37,348 nt of DNA from Pontimonas sp. GTDB lineage: Bacteria; Actinomycetota; Actinomycetes; Actinomycetales; Microbacteriaceae. A program made the position numbers and the translations under genes. The notes below the pieces were generated by a model, which was not told the DNA's origin, did not search any database, and was given only the letters and a program-made list of their open reading frames with translations. Location of the stretch: NCBI GenBank assembly GCA_017852615.1, contig JAFMKX010000001.1:149482-186829 (forward strand). Direction: 5' to 3'. Below, in pieces: positions 1 to 11,357 of the stretch; the stretch's first letter is position 1; each line of letters begins with the position of its first letter.

Positions 1-2594
1 GCTGCCCGCGCCAGTTGAATTCCCAGGGCCTTAGAGACGAAGGGAACTGTCCTGCTGGCTCGAGGGTTTGCCTCCAACACATAGAGAACTCCCGCCGCTA
101 CAGCGAATTGCACATTGATCAGTCCGCGCACCCCAATTCCTGCGGCGAGCTTCTCTACTGCCTCACACACTTCGGCCACGACATCACGGCCCAGAGTCAC
201 CGGAGGAAGAGTGCAGGCGGAATCTCCGGAATGAATTCCCGCTTCCTCAATGTGCTCCATCACGCCACCGACATACAGGCGCGTGCCGTCATAGAGGGCG
301 TCCACATCGATCTCCACCGCATCGTCCAGGAAGCGATCGACGAGCAGCGGTGCGTCTGGCCCCACGATGGCGAATTCACCAATGCGGTCAAAATAGCCCT
401 CGAGCGTTTCGGCATCATAAATAATCTCCATCCCACGTCCACCGAGGACATAACTGGGACGGACCAAGACAGGAAAGCCAATGTCCTGGGCGATTGCTGA
501 GGCTTCAGCGAGACTCGTGGCTGTGCCATTCTTGGGCGCGACTAGCCCCGCCTCATCGAGGATGCGAGCAAAGGAGCCGCGTTCCTCAGCAAGATCGATC
601 GCCTCGGGGCTGGTGCCCAAAATGGGAACTCCGGCTGCCTGCAGACCTTCGGCAAGGCCCAAGGCAGTTTGGCCACCAAGTTGGACCAATACCCCCAGCA
701 GCGTCCCACTCTGGGATTCGGCGTGGATTACTTCCAGGACATCCTCGAGCGTCAAAGGCTCAAAATACAGCCGATCACTGGTGTCATAGTCGGTCGACAC
801 TGTCTCGGGATTGCAGTTGATCATGATGGTTTCGAAACCGGCATCCCGCAGCGCAAAGGAGGCGTGGACGCACGAATAATCAAACTCAATACCTTGACCA
901 ATTCGGTTGGGACCAGAACCCAGGATGATCACTTTCGTGGCATCGGAGGGGCGAACCTCGGTTTCTTGGTCGTAGCTTGAGTAGTGATACGGCGTAAAGG
1001 CTGGAAATTCACCTGCGCAGGTATCGACCGTTTTGAATACCGGTCTAAGCTCTAGTTCGTGGCGTTGGGCACGCACTAATTCCTCATCAAGTCCTCTGAG
1101 CTGAGCAATCTGCGCATCCGAGAGACCGTGTTCCTTGGCCTCCACCAGCACGTCACGCGAGAGCTCCGGTGCACCCGATACGTCCTCGGCGACTTCATTA
1201 ATCAGCGCAATTTGGTCCAGAAACCACGGATCGATTCCCGTGGCCTCGTGCAGCTGCGCCACGCTAGCTCCTGCGCGCAACGCCTGCTGCACCGTCACAA
1301 TGCGCCCATCCGTGGGAGTTTTCGCACGCTCCAGGAGCACCTCAACAGACTCCGTCAGCGGACCCCAGTGGAACGAACTGCCCTTTTGCTCCAAAGACCG
1401 CAGAGCCTTGTTCAGCGCTGTGGAGAAATTTCGCCCCAGAGCCATGGCTTCGCCCACTGATTTCATCGTGGTGGTGAGTGTTCTATCCGCCAGGGGGAAC
1501 TTCTCGAAAGCAAAACGGGGCACCTTGACCACGACGTAGTCGAGGGTCGGCTCAAACGACGCCGGAGTCACCCGAGTGATGTCGTTGGGGATTTCATCCA
1601 AGCGATAACCCAGTGCCAATTTGGCTGCGATCTTGGCAATCGGGAAGCCCGTGGCCTTAGAGGCCAAGGCTGAACTTCTCGACACTCGAGGGTTCATCTC
1701 GATCACGATGATGCGGCCGTTCGTGGGGTCGATGGCGAATTGAATGTTGCAACCACCGGTATCCACTCCAACTGCCCGAATAATCGCGATGCCGATGTCC
1801 CGAAGCTTCTGATACTCGCGATCGGTCAAAGTCAGGGCTGGGGCTACCGTGATCGAGTCGCCCGTGTGGACTCCCACGGGGTCCACATTCTCGATCGAAC
1901 AGACGACGACCGTGTTGTCGGCGCCATCACGCATCATCTCGAGCTCATACTCTTTCCACCCCAGAATCGACTCCTCTAGGAGTACTTCTGTGGTGGGGCT
2001 CTGGTGGAGTCCATCCGTCACCATCCGAATAAGCTCGGCCTCATCGTGGGCGAATCCGGAACCCAAACCACCCATGGTGTAGGAGGGACGAATAACCAAC
2101 GGGTATCCCAGTTGCGCGCCAAAGTCGATGGCTTCCTGGACAGTGGTAGCAATGTGGCTCGCTGCCACATCCGCCCCACATTCCAACACCAGGTCCTTGA
2201 AAATTTGACGGTCTTCGCCACGTTGAATCGCCTCAAACGAGGCGCCAATGAGCTCGACGTCGTATTTTTCGAGGATTCCCTCGGTGTGGAGAGCCATGGC
2301 TGCATTGAGCGCAGTCTGGCCACCTAGTGTGGGCAAAATCGCGTCAGGACGCTCGATTCGGATGATCTCCTCCAACACCGCGGTGGTGATGGGTTCAATG
2401 TAGGTCTGATCGGCGAAACCCGGATCGGTCATAATCGTGGCGGGGTTTGAATTGACCAGAATGACCCGGATGCCCTCCTCGCGCAGCACTCGGCAGGCTT
2501 GAGTTCCGGAGTAGTCAAACTCGGCAGCTTGGCCGATCACAATGGGTCCTGAACCAATCACCAACACACTAGAGATGTCGTCACGCTTGGGCAT
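1..2594 (-). CDS. carB: Carbamoyl-phosphate synthase large subunit, 3' end truncated by window edge
   Basis: Minus-strand ATG at 2594 gives [33 protein letters not shown]..; the same frame is still coding at the left edge (..[14 protein letters not shown]). Follows carA. Absent from the ORF track because it runs off the window. Confidence 0.96.
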   Translation of the reverse strand, partial: MPKRDDISSVLVIGSGPIVIGQAAEFDYSGTQACRVLREEGIRVILVNSNPATIMTDPGFADQTYIEPITTAVLEEIIRIERPDAILPTLGGQTALNAAMALHTEGILEKYDVELIGASFEAIQRGEDRQIFKDLVLECGADVAASHIATTVQEAIDFGAQLGYPLVIRPSYTMGGLGSGFAHDEAELIRMVTDGLHQSPTTEVLLEESILGWKEYELEMMRDGADNTVVVCSIENVDPVGVHTGDSITVAPALTLTDREYQKLRDIGIAIIRAVGVDTGGCNIQFAIDPTNGRIIVIEMNPRVSRSSALASKATGFPIAKIAAKLALGYRLDEIPNDITRVTPASFEPTLDYVVVKVPRFAFEKFPLADRTLTTTMKSVGEAMALGRNFSTALNKALRSLEQKGSSFHWGPLTESVEVLLERAKTPTDGRIVTVQQALRAGASVAQLHEATGIDPWFLDQIALINEVAEDVSGAPELSRDVLVEAKEHGLSDAQIAQLRGLDEELVRAQRHELELRPVFKTVDTCAGEFPAFTPYHYSSYDQETEVRPSDATKVIILGSGPNRIGQGIEFDYSCVHASFALRDAGFETIMINCNPETVSTDYDTSDRLYFEPLTLEDVLEVIHAESQSGTLLGVLVQLGGQTALGLAEGLQAAGVPILGTSPEAIDLAEERGSFARILDEAGLVAPKNGTATSLAEASAIAQDIGFPVLVRPSYVLGGRGMEIIYDAETLEGYFDRIGEFAIVGPDAPLLVDRFLDDAVEIDVDALYDGTRLYVGGVMEHIEEAGIHSGDSACTLPPVTLGRDVVAEVCEAVEKLAAGIGVRGLINVQFAVAAGVLYVLEANPRASRTVPFVSKALGIQLARA

Positions 2595-3736
2595 TACTGG
2601 TCACCCTTCTTGCCCTGGCTCACGACAAGGTCTCTAAATCGATCAAACAAATAGGTACTGTCGTGGGGTCCCGCTGCTGCCTCGGGGTGATACTGGACGG
2701 AAAATGCGGGAACATCCAGCGCACGCAGGCCCTCCACAACGTTGTCGTTGAGTCCGACGTGACTGACTTCAACCCGACCAAAGCCCGCGGGAGACTCAAC
2801 AATGCCTTCCACCGGAGCCTGGACCGCAAAACCGTGGTTGTGGGCAGTAATTTCGATGCGACCAGTTGCTTTATCCAGCACGGGCTGGTTGATACCGCGG
2901 TGGCCGTAGCTGAGCTTGTAGGTATCGAAGCCAAGGGCGCGACCTAAGAGTTGGTTTCCAAAACAGATTCCAAAGAACGGCAATGACACCTTCAAGGCCT
3001 CAGTCAGCAGTGCAACCTGAGCGGTACTTGCCGCAGGGTCACCAGGTCCGTTGGAGAAGAACAGGGCCACGGGCTCAAGAGACATCACCTCGGCAAAGCT
3101 CGCGGTAGCGGGGAGGACGTGGACGTCGAATCCCCGAGCCGCTAGCTGATGAAGCGTGGACTCTTTTACCCCCAGGTCTAATACCGCGAGACGCCCCAGG
3201 GCATCTCCCACCGCTGGCACCACACGCATCTGGGAAACACTCACTCCCTCAGCAAGGTTTTGACCCTCCATCCCAGGTCCCGCCAGCACCCGGTTGAGCT
3301 GCTCGTCAGGGTCTAATTCCCACGCCTCGCCGCTGAAAATTCCACCCCGCATGACCCCTGCTTCGCGGAGGATCAGCGTGATTGCACGGGTATCGACACC
3401 ACTGATGCTGATGACACCCTGGTGTTCCAACACGGAATCGAGGCTGCGCTGGGACCGAAAATTGGAGGGCACGCGCGCCGGATCGCGAACAACGAAACCC
3501 TCCACCCAGATCTGTCGAGATTCTGGATCTTCATCATTCATTCCGGTGTTGCCAATGTGGGGTGCCGTCATCACCACGATTTGTCCGGCATAACTCGGGT
3601 CGGTCAGCGTCTCTTGATAGCCCGTCATCCCTGTGGAGAACACGACTTCACCAAGGGTCTCCCCCACAGCTCCCCACGCATATCCTTCAAAACGTGCGCC
3701 ATTTTCCAGCACCAATACTGCGCGCGCTCGACTCAT
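2594..3736 (-). CDS. carA: Carbamoyl-phosphate synthase small subunit (glutamine amidotransferase)
   Basis: 380 aa; class I amidotransferase motifs [18 protein letters not shown] and [23 protein letters not shown] overlap with carB. Confidence 0.97.
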   Translation of the reverse strand: MSRARAVLVLENGARFEGYAWGAVGETLGEVVFSTGMTGYQETLTDPSYAGQIVVMTAPHIGNTGMNDEDPESRQIWVEGFVVRDPARVPSNFRSQRSLDSVLEHQGVISISGVDTRAITLILREAGVMRGGIFSGEAWELDPDEQLNRVLAGPGMEGQNLAEGVSVSQMRVVPAVGDALGRLAVLDLGVKESTLHQLAARGFDVHVLPATASFAEVMSLEPVALFFSNGPGDPAASTAQVALLTEALKVSLPFFGICFGNQLLGRALGFDTYKLSYGHRGINQPVLDKATGRIEITAHNHGFAVQAPVEGIVESPAGFGRVEVSHVGLNDNVVEGLRALDVPAFSVQYHPEAAAGPHDSTYLFDRFRDLVVSQGKKGDQ

Positions 3737-4239
3737 ACGTGTGACCCCTTCGCCGGTGAGTGTTGAAGACCATTAATCGCGCTGATAAGCACTTCCCGAT
3801 CGCTATCGATGATCCGGAAGTAACTATCCACAAGGTGACCGCCCAGCGACCATCGAATCATCACCATGCCCTCGGGTTCGACCACCCGATCAATCGTCCA
3901 GGTCGCGAGCCCCGCCTGGAGTGAATCATCTGCGGGAAAGCACACTGAGGTGGAACCGCGAGGGGAAAAATACACCCCTGCTTCGTACACGCCGAGCGTC
4001 GCCTTGGCACGATAGGCCAGAGAGTTAAGCGCCACGCGCTGCAGAGGCGCATCGGCCTCCGTGGTAGCGACGTAGAGGCACTCCAGCTCTAACACCGGTT
4101 GGCCCTCTGGCGCACTCGACACCAGGTGCTGAGCCCAGCCGCGGTGTGCGTTGCGGCGGGAGCGCCAGCCCCAGGCAGCCAAGCCAAGGGCTAAAGCCAA
4201 TACGGCCAGCATGATCAGGCCTGCTTGTTCTTGGTTCAC
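3733..4239 (-). CDS. Small membrane protein with PH-like C-terminal region, conserved between pyrC and carA in actinobacteria (position equivalent to M. tuberculosis Rv1382)
   Basis: 168 aa; N-terminal TM segment (LIMLAVLALALGLAAWGW) then a soluble beta-rich domain; GTG start overlapping pyrC stop, ATGA overlap with carA. Confidence 0.8.
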   Translation of the reverse strand: MNQEQAGLIMLAVLALALGLAAWGWRSRRNAHRGWAQHLVSSAPEGQPVLELECLYVATTEADAPLQRVALNSLAYRAKATLGVYEAGVYFSPRGSTSVCFPADDSLQAGLATWTIDRVVEPEGMVMIRWSLGGHLVDSYFRIIDSDREVLISAINGLQHSPAKGSHV

Positions 4240-5552
4240 GACCGGCGTCCTTTGTTCGTTCCTAGGCTCTCACGCTCAACAAGCTCGCCTGCGAGGACTG
4301 TCTGAGTCCCTGCGAAAAACGTGTGGAGAATCTGACCGGGAAGGTCCCACGATTCGAAAGGATTGTTCGTACTCAAACTACCGTGCGGTGTCCCGGCAGC
4401 AGCTGTGACATCAGCCAGTGCGAGGTGCGCGGGTTGTCCCACAGCAAAAGGCTTCTCGTATCCTTCGAGTGAGCCAATCTGTGCTGGGCGCACTGACAAC
4501 ACACGGGCTAGGCCAGCCATATCGAGATGTCCCGGTTCCACGAGGGCCCGCAACACCACCGAAAAGGCCGTTTCCAACCCCAACATGCCAAAGGCCGCCT
4601 CCGGAAAGGCACATTCCTTGCTTTCTGGAGTGTGCGGAGCATGGTCGGTGGCGACAATGTCGATGACGCCACTGGCAACACCCTCGCGCAACGCCATGAC
4701 GTCTTCTTCTCGACGCAGCGGCGGGTTGACTTTGAAAACCGGGTCAAACCCGCGTACCAGCTCCTCGGTCAACAACAGGTGATGCGGGGTGACTTCTGCA
4801 GTAACCGCAATGCCCCGCTTTTTTGCCCACGCCACTACCTCGACAGATCCAGCGCTGGAGAGGTGACACACATGAAGCCTGGCGCCCACAGACTCTGCCA
4901 GGAGCACATCTCGGGCGATGATGGATTCTTCGGCGACGGTGGGCCAGCCTGTGAGTCCAAGGCTCGACGCTAACGCCCCGTCGTTCATATCCGCACCCTG
5001 GGTGAGCTGAGGGTCTTGAGCGTGTTGTGCGATCACAGCGCCGTGTCGAGAAGCCTGACGCAGCGCCTCGCGCATCAATCCCGAGTCATGGACACACTTG
5101 CCGTCATCGGAAAAGACCCTGACTTGCGCGGCAGCGGCGGCCATGGCCGACAACGCCGCGAGTTCGCTTCCACCCAGGTTTTTCGTCACAGCACCTACGG
5201 GCCGGACATCGACATAACCAGCGTCTATGCCCCAGCGCCAGACAGCGTCGGTCGCCGCGGCTGTATCGGCCACCGGTGTCGTGTTGGCCATGGCGTGGAC
5301 TGCCGTGAATCCTCCCAGAGCCGCCGCTTGGGAGCCGCTGAGGATGGTCTCGGCCTGCTCACCCCCTGGCTGACGCAAATGGGTGTGTAGGTCAACGAAG
5401 CCGGGGAAAGCCACGAGGCCGCTGGCGTCAAGGGTGGTTGTGCCCCGCTTACCCGCAACATCTTTCGGGTCAACAAAAACACCCTCGGAAATTCCGATAT
5501 CCGCAGTTTTCGCACCCAACAGCGATGCCCCGGTAATGAGATAGCTGGTCAT
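4236..5552 (-). CDS. pyrC: Dihydroorotase
   Basis: Metal-binding [15 protein letters not shown] and [28 protein letters not shown]. The ORF track starts upstream at 5567; ATG at 5552 ([10 protein letters not shown]) makes an ATGA overlap with pyrB. Confidence 0.95.
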   Translation of the reverse strand: MTSYLITGASLLGAKTADIGISEGVFVDPKDVAGKRGTTTLDASGLVAFPGFVDLHTHLRQPGGEQAETILSGSQAAALGGFTAVHAMANTTPVADTAAATDAVWRWGIDAGYVDVRPVGAVTKNLGGSELAALSAMAAAAAQVRVFSDDGKCVHDSGLMREALRQASRHGAVIAQHAQDPQLTQGADMNDGALASSLGLTGWPTVAEESIIARDVLLAESVGARLHVCHLSSAGSVEVVAWAKKRGIAVTAEVTPHHLLLTEELVRGFDPVFKVNPPLRREEDVMALREGVASGVIDIVATDHAPHTPESKECAFPEAAFGMLGLETAFSVVLRALVEPGHLDMAGLARVLSVRPAQIGSLEGYEKPFAVGQPAHLALADVTAAAGTPHGSLSTNNPFESWDLPGQILHTFFAGTQTVLAGELVERESLGTNKGRRS

Positions 5553-6487
5553 GATCGTGCTCCCCACAGTTCGTATAGGACCGCCATACGCATCGATACA
5601 CCATTGCGGACCTGGTCAAGGATCACCGATTGGGCCGAGTCGGCCACACTGCTCGCGATTTCCACACCACGATTCATGGGTCCTGGATGCATCACCAGGG
5701 CATGCGTGGATAACCGTGCCGCTCGGGCACTCGAGAGCGAATAATCTCGGACGTAGTGCGTCAGGGAGACCCTTGGCGCACCCTCCTGGCGCTCGTTTTG
5801 CATGCGCAACATCATCACCGCATCGGGTTGGGAATCAAGTGCGGCGTCAAAGTCGCTCATCACCTCCGCGGGCCAGTCTGCAACGCCCTCGGGCAGCAGT
5901 TCGGCGGGGCCAACCAGGGTGACTTTCGCTCCTAGAGTGTTGAGCAACCACATATTGGACCGCGCCACACGGGAATGGGCAATATCGCCGACAATCACCA
6001 CGTGAAGTCCTGCGAGGTCCTTTCCTCGAGGGTCATCCTGCACAGCATCGCGCAGCGTCGCCGCATCAAGAAGCGCCTGCGTAGGGTGTTCGTGGGTGCC
6101 ATCACCGGCATTGATAACGCCTGCCTGAATCCATCCCGAGTGGGCCAACCGCGCGGCAGCGCCGGAGGAGAAGTGCCTCATCACGATGATGTCGGCACCC
6201 ATCGCCTCTACCGTTTGGGCGGTGTCTTTCAGGCTCTCCCCTTTGGACACACTGGATCCGGCGGCTTGAAACGTCATCACATCCGCCGAGAGCCTCTTCG
6301 CCGCGGCTTCAAAGGACAGGCGAGTTCGGGTGGAGTCTTCAAAGAAAAGATTGACCATCGTCGCTCCACGCAGGGTGGGGAGTTTAGGAACGTGTCGATG
6401 CGCCACGGCAGAGAATTCATACGCGGTATCCAATAACCGAAGCGCGTCGTCTTTCGAGAGATCCTGTGTACCTAAGAGATGTTTCAC
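5549..6487 (-). CDS. pyrB: Aspartate carbamoyltransferase catalytic subunit
   Basis: 312 aa; [46 protein letters not shown] start overlapping pyrR stop. Confidence 0.96.
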   Translation of the reverse strand: MKHLLGTQDLSKDDALRLLDTAYEFSAVAHRHVPKLPTLRGATMVNLFFEDSTRTRLSFEAAAKRLSADVMTFQAAGSSVSKGESLKDTAQTVEAMGADIIVMRHFSSGAAARLAHSGWIQAGVINAGDGTHEHPTQALLDAATLRDAVQDDPRGKDLAGLHVVIVGDIAHSRVARSNMWLLNTLGAKVTLVGPAELLPEGVADWPAEVMSDFDAALDSQPDAVMMLRMQNERQEGAPRVSLTHYVRDYSLSSARAARLSTHALVMHPGPMNRGVEIASSVADSAQSVILDQVRNGVSMRMAVLYELWGARS

Positions 6488-7014
6488 GAGACCACCTGAA
6501 CTGTGTCGTGTCCATCGGATTCGCGCAGCGAGACTGTTACTCGCTCGCCGTGAGAGGAGGGCAAATTCTTTCCCACGTGGTCTGCCCGAATCGGAAGCTC
6601 GCGGTGTCCCCTATCGATCAACACGGCGAGTTTGACGATGCGAGGCCTGCCCAATGCCGTCATGGCATCAAGCGCTGCCCTGACCGTCCGCCCCGAATAC
6701 AGAACATCATCGACAAGCACCACGACTTTTCCATCAATACCGCCTGGAGGCAGTTGTGTGGGGGCCGGGGTGCGATGTCCACCGGTCGCGAGGTCATCGC
6801 GATAGAGCGTGACGTCAATACTCCCCCAGGCCACTTCTTCTGAGGTGATACCGGTGATCAACAGCGCAAGCCGCTGGGCTAACAGCGCTCCGCGAGTAGG
6901 GATACCAAGAATCACCAACTCGCTACTGAGCGGGACGGCTTCGATAATTTCATGAGCGATGCGTCGAAGGGTTCGGTCAATATCTGACTCTGACAACACG
7001 GTGCGCGCGCTCAT
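6484..7014 (-). CDS. pyrR: Bifunctional pyrimidine operon regulator / uracil phosphoribosyltransferase PyrR
   Basis: 176 aa; PRPP loop [21 protein letters not shown]; heads pyrBC-carAB. Confidence 0.95.
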   Translation of the reverse strand: MSARTVLSESDIDRTLRRIAHEIIEAVPLSSELVILGIPTRGALLAQRLALLITGITSEEVAWGSIDVTLYRDDLATGGHRTPAPTQLPPGGIDGKVVVLVDDVLYSGRTVRAALDAMTALGRPRIVKLAVLIDRGHRELPIRADHVGKNLPSSHGERVTVSLRESDGHDTVQVVS

Positions 7015-7018
7015 CGAG

Positions 7019-7027
7019 CCCTCCTTC
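7019..7027 (-). promoter_or_regulatory. Shine-Dalgarno of pyrR
   Basis: Minus strand GGAAGGAGG a few nt upstream of the ATG at 7014. Confidence 0.75.
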
Positions 7028-7028
7028 C

Positions 7029-7044
7029 GCGCCTCTCGGGACGC
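7029..7044 (-). promoter_or_regulatory. Candidate PyrR-binding hairpin in pyrR leader
   Basis: Minus strand GCGUC-CCGAGA-GGCGC: 5-bp stem (one G-U) with hexaloop CCGAGA; the core UCCCGAGAGGC fits the known PyrR loop consensus UCCNGNGAGGY and abuts the SD. Confidence 0.75.
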
Positions 7045-7096
7045 TAGTTAAAGCAGGTTTCCCCTACCCTAACCCAGAAAGGCTTGCGAACCTAGT

Positions 7097-7510
7097 TCAC
7101 TCGGGGTGGCGAGCAATCGCGGCAAGAATGCCGTGAACAAACCCTCCCGAGGCTTCCGTGCTCAGCTGAGTAGCCAACTCGACCGCTTCGGCGATGCACA
7201 CCGCCGGTGGAACATCAGGATTGTGACGCAACTCCCACACGGCAAGGCGCACGATAGCGCGGTCGACTGCGGGCATCCGCTCGAGGGGCCAGGAGGTACT
7301 GGTGGAGCGAATCAACTCGTCAATATCCCGACCATGCTCCAGCACGCCCTTGACCATTTCTTCGGCATAGGGCCACGACGAATCGCGCTCGGGATTGAGC
7401 CTGGCCTGCTCCGTGGCGTCGGCCAGAGACGTCGCTAAATCGACTTCCCGCACATCAGCGCTAAAGAGGACGTCGAGCGCTCGTTTCCTAGCTTTCCTGC
7501 GGGCGCTCAC
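7097..7510 (-). CDS. nusB: Transcription antitermination factor NusB
   Basis: 137 aa; [18 protein letters not shown] and [32 protein letters not shown]; lies downstream of efp. Confidence 0.95.
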   Translation of the reverse strand: MSARRKARKRALDVLFSADVREVDLATSLADATEQARLNPERDSSWPYAEEMVKGVLEHGRDIDELIRSTSTSWPLERMPAVDRAIVRLAVWELRHNPDVPPAVCIAEAVELATQLSTEASGGFVHGILAAIARHPE

Positions 7511-8073
7511 TCGTCGGTTACGCGACCTAGGTAGTCACCGGTTCGGGTGTCCACCTTGACTGTCGTGCCTTGCTCCACGAATAACGGCACCTGAATTTCA
7601 AACCCTGTTTCTAGGGTGGCAGGTTTGGTTCCACCCGTGGAGCGATCACCTTGCAGGCCGGGTTCGGTGTACGTAATCTCCAGCGTCACCGAAGCGGGAA
7701 GGTCGATGTAGAGCGCCTCGCCTTCGTGCATGGCGATGCTGACTAGTTGGTTGGAGAGCAAGAAGTTCGCAGCATCACCCACCACAACGCCTGGCACGGT
7801 CACTTGGTCAAAATCGGCCTGATCCATGAAGACGTAATCAGCGCCGTCTTCGTAGAGGAAGGTGTAGTCACGGCGATCCACCGTGGCGAAATCAATTTTG
7901 GTCCCGGCGTTGAAGGTTTTATCGACCACTTTCCCGGAGCGCACGTTCTTGAGCTTGGTGCGCACAAAGGCGCCACCTTTGCCTGGTTTGACGTGCTGGA
8001 ACTCAACGACAGCCCACAGTTGGCCATCTAGGTTGAGCACACTTCCATTCTTAATATCGTTCGTTGTCGCCAT
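7507..8073 (-). CDS. efp: Translation elongation factor P
   Basis: 188 aa; [44 protein letters not shown]. Confidence 0.97.
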   Translation of the reverse strand: MATTNDIKNGSVLNLDGQLWAVVEFQHVKPGKGGAFVRTKLKNVRSGKVVDKTFNAGTKIDFATVDRRDYTFLYEDGADYVFMDQADFDQVTVPGVVVGDAANFLLSNQLVSIAMHEGEALYIDLPASVTLEITYTEPGLQGDRSTGGTKPATLETGFEIQVPLFVEQGTTVKVDTRTGDYLGRVTDE

Positions 8074-8074
8074 C

Positions 8075-8521
8075 TCAGTGCCTTCCTACCAGTGTCATCA
8101 TCTGCTCCAACGCCAATCGGTAGGAGTCTTTACCAAACCCTGCAATCACACCCGTCGCCACCGCGCTGATGACCGAGTGGTGACGAAATTCTTCCCGCGC
8201 GTGCGGGTTAGACAAGTGGACCTCTATCAGGGGCACACCAGCGGAGGTCACCATTGCACACGCATCGCGCAACGCATAGGAATAGTGACTAAATGCTGCC
8301 GGGTTCAGAATCACCGGGGTTTGTGTATCGACAGCTCGATGCATCAGGGCAATCAACTCTGCCTCATCATCGCTTTGGACACATTCCAGGCTCCACCCCT
8401 CGCCGGCCTGTTCCTGAAGCATTGCTTCAATGTCGGCCAGGGTGTCAGATCCATAGATTTCTGGCTCCCGGGAGCCCAATCTGCCCAGGTTGGGTCCATT
8501 GACCACCAAAATCGACGTCAT
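8075..8521 (-). CDS. aroQ: Type II 3-dehydroquinate dehydratase
   Basis: 148 aa; [51 protein letters not shown]. Confidence 0.96.
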   Translation of the reverse strand: MTSILVVNGPNLGRLGSREPEIYGSDTLADIEAMLQEQAGEGWSLECVQSDDEAELIALMHRAVDTQTPVILNPAAFSHYSYALRDACAMVTSAGVPLIEVHLSNPHAREEFRHHSVISAVATGVIAGFGKDSYRLALEQMMTLVGRH

Positions 8522-8530
8522 CTACCCAGC

Positions 8531-9625
8531 CTAGCCCTCTGAGGCTGCCATTTCAGAGTAGGCCGCGAAGAGGACCGACTCGTCAGGAATAGCGAGGACG
8601 CGGGGTTTGGCAATATCATCCAGCACGACGAACCGTAGAACGCCTCCGCGGGCCTTTTTATCCTTCTGCATAGTCGCTAACAGAGATTTCCACCGAGCAG
8701 GAGGATAGGTCGTGGGCAAGCCCAAGGTCTGGAGTATGTTCCGATGGCGCTCGACATGCTCATCGGCAAGATTGGTAACCATGCGAGAAAGTTCCGCTGC
8801 GAAGACCATTCCAATGGACACTGCCGCCCCATGACGCCACTGGTAGCGCTCAGCGTGCTCAATCGCGTGAGCCAACGTGTGTCCGTAATTCAGGATTTCC
8901 CGGGTGCCTGTTTCGAAAAAGTCGTCCCCCACAACGGCCGCCTTCACCGCCACAGCGCGTCGGGTCAGCTCAAGGAAAACCTCAGAGGATGTCGTCGTCG
9001 CTTCCTCGGGATTTTCTTCGATGAGGCTCAAGATGGTGGGGTCAGCAATAAACCCGGCTTTGACGATTTCGGCGAAGCCTGCCCGCACGTCATTGTCGCT
9101 CACGCTGGGTAAAACGTTGGGGTCTACTAACACGGCCTGTGGAGCGTAAAAAGCGCCCACAAGGTTCTTTCCCTCAGTGGTATTGATTCCCGTTTTCCCA
9201 CCAATAGCCGCATCGACCATCGCCAACACGGTGGTGGGGATATGAACCAGCGGCACCCCGCGAAGCCAGGTCGCGGCCACGAACCCTGCTAAGTCGGTCG
9301 TCGCCCCGCCACCTAAGGACACGATCACATCATTACGGTGAAAATCCAACTGGCCCAAAATGCCCCAGCAAAAAGAAGCAACCTCAGCCCGCTTAGCTCC
9401 CTCAGCATCAGGAATCTCCACCAAAAAGACCTCACGGGCTCCGGAGAGTTCCTCGCGCAGTCGCTCGGCAACCCCCGCTAAGGGTGGCGCGTGAATAATC
9501 ACCACTTTGCGGGCATCGCCTGGGAGGTAGTGAGCAAGGGAATCGATCGTTCCCGGGGCAATAACAATGGGGTAATCCCCCTGGGCGGTGTTGGAGACCA
9601 TGACGGTGGGGTCAGGCTTACTCAT
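8531..9625 (-). CDS. aroB: 3-dehydroquinate synthase
   Basis: VSLGGGATTDLAGFVAATWLRGVPLVHIPTTVLAMVDAAIGGKTGINTTEGKNLVGAFYAPQAVLVD; start taken at ATG 9625 (track: 9634). Confidence 0.95.
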   Translation of the reverse strand: MSKPDPTVMVSNTAQGDYPIVIAPGTIDSLAHYLPGDARKVVIIHAPPLAGVAERLREELSGAREVFLVEIPDAEGAKRAEVASFCWGILGQLDFHRNDVIVSLGGGATTDLAGFVAATWLRGVPLVHIPTTVLAMVDAAIGGKTGINTTEGKNLVGAFYAPQAVLVDPNVLPSVSDNDVRAGFAEIVKAGFIADPTILSLIEENPEEATTTSSEVFLELTRRAVAVKAAVVGDDFFETGTREILNYGHTLAHAIEHAERYQWRHGAAVSIGMVFAAELSRMVTNLADEHVERHRNILQTLGLPTTYPPARWKSLLATMQKDKKARGGVLRFVVLDDIAKPRVLAIPDESVLFAAYSEMAASEG

Positions 9626-10127
9626 GCTCAGCACCCTTCACCCAGTCAACAATCTCCACGGCAAGCGTATCCATCGCACGATGGCTCGTGTCGAAACTCA
9701 CCCCTGCTACTTCTTCGTACCAGCCCGAGCGCTGTTCCATCAACGACACCCAGGACTCGATTCCACCGCTGAGCAACGGACGCTTGTCCCCAGAAATTCG
9801 ATCTTCCACGGCCTCGGGGCTGATCGTAATGAGGGCAACGGTGTGGTTGCGAAGATCCTCTCGGGTGGCGGGATCAATCACGGCGCCCCCACCCAGTGCG
9901 ACAATTCCCGGTGTTTCTAACGCCGTCATCACGGCAGCTCTTTCCCAGGCGCGAAAGACGTCCTCGCCGTGGTTTGCAAAAATATCTTTAATCGGACCAT
10001 GCTCCTGCACCACCATCGAGTCGGTATCGACCAGGGGAAGGTTCATCATCTTCGCAACCCTTTTGGCCAATCGAGACTTCCCGGCGGCGGGAGGTCCCAC
10101 CAACACCAGAGCAGGCTTATCGCTCAC
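9618..10127 (-). CDS. aroK: Shikimate kinase
   Basis: 169 aa; Walker A LVGPPAAGKSRLAKRVA, VALGGGAV, GDKRPLL; GTG start overlapping aroC stop (TAGTG). Confidence 0.94.
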   Translation of the reverse strand: MSDKPALVLVGPPAAGKSRLAKRVAKMMNLPLVDTDSMVVQEHGPIKDIFANHGEDVFRAWERAAVMTALETPGIVALGGGAVIDPATREDLRNHTVALITISPEAVEDRISGDKRPLLSGGIESWVSLMEQRSGWYEEVAGVSFDTSHRAMDTLAVEIVDWVKGAEHE

Positions 10128-11326
10128 TAGGAGCTCTGTGAGGCAGGGGCAATGGTGGCAGGGATCGAGGCGAGGTAGGAATCACGGTTGCGCACGATTT
10201 CTGCCACAGAGTCACCACCGAATTTCTCCACCAAAGCATCAGCCAGCACAAGCATCACCATCGCCTCGGCGACAACACCCGCAGCAGGCACAGCACACAC
10301 ATCAGAGCGTTGGTGGTGTGCCACCGCTTCTGTGCCGGTAGAGGTGTCAATCGTGCGCAGCGCACGAGGAACAGTCGAAATTGGCTTCATCCCGGCGCGA
10401 ACCCGAAGCACGCCTCCGGTGGACATGCCTCCCTCAGTTCCGCCTGCCCGGTCACTGGTGCGGCTCACGCCGTTCTCATCAGCCACGATTTCATCGTGTG
10501 CGAGCGAACCACGTCGACGGGTAGTAGCAAAACCATCCCCCACCTCAACGCCCTTAATGGCCTGGATACCCATCAAAGCGCCGGCGAGTTTGGCATCTAA
10601 ACGCCTGTCCCAGTGAACGTAGGAGCCTAATCCCGGGGGTAACCCGCGCACCACCACTTCGACGACCCCACCCAGGGTGTCGCCTTCTTTGTGTGCGGCA
10701 TCCACTTCAGCCACCATGGCTTCCGACGTCGCAGGATCTGCACAACGCAACGGATCTTCATCGAGTCGCTCGATGTCGTCCATTCGCGGCAAGGGAGTTC
10801 CCTCAGGAACCTCAATCGGACCCACGGCAACGGTGTGGCTTAGAACCTCAATACCGAGAGCAGAAAGCAACGACCGCGCTACTGCGCCTAGTGCCACCCG
10901 GGCAGCTGTTTCCCGGGCGCTGGCTCGTTCCAAAACGGGCCTGGCGTCATCAAAGCCATACTTCTGCATTCCAGTGAGGTCAGCGTGCCCCGGACGAGGT
11001 CGAGTCAGAGCGGTGGCTCGACCACCTTCTAGCTGGTCTTGCTCAACAGGATGGGGGCTCATCACGGTTTCCCACTTGGGCCATTCGGTGTTACCCACCC
11101 GCAAAGCGATAGGGCCACCTTGGCTGAGGCCGTGGCGAATCCCACCAGAGAGGGTTACTTCATCTGCTTCGAACTTCATCCGCGCACCCCGGCCATAGCC
11201 GAGTTTGCGCCTGGCTAGATCACCTTGGATGTCTTCCAGGGTGATGGGGACACCCGCAGGAAACCCCTCGAGAACCGCTATCAGTTCGGGGCCGTGAGAC
11301 TCTCCCGCTGTCATCCATCGAAGCAT
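10127..11326 (-). CDS. aroC: Chorismate synthase
   Basis: 399 aa; [62 protein letters not shown]. Confidence 0.97.
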   Translation of the reverse strand: MLRWMTAGESHGPELIAVLEGFPAGVPITLEDIQGDLARRKLGYGRGARMKFEADEVTLSGGIRHGLSQGGPIALRVGNTEWPKWETVMSPHPVEQDQLEGGRATALTRPRPGHADLTGMQKYGFDDARPVLERASARETAARVALGAVARSLLSALGIEVLSHTVAVGPIEVPEGTPLPRMDDIERLDEDPLRCADPATSEAMVAEVDAAHKEGDTLGGVVEVVVRGLPPGLGSYVHWDRRLDAKLAGALMGIQAIKGVEVGDGFATTRRRGSLAHDEIVADENGVSRTSDRAGGTEGGMSTGGVLRVRAGMKPISTVPRALRTIDTSTGTEAVAHHQRSDVCAVPAAGVVAEAMVMLVLADALVEKFGGDSVAEIVRNRDSYLASIPATIAPASQSS

Positions 11327-11357
11327 GGCTCTATTCTTTCACGCCGCAGGTGTGTGC

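Noticed and set aside
15-2327. Several plus-strand ORFs (161, 102, 108, 103, 110, 134, 107 aa) in the first 2.3 kb
   Set aside because: All are antisense to the carB reading frame, which is open across the whole region.
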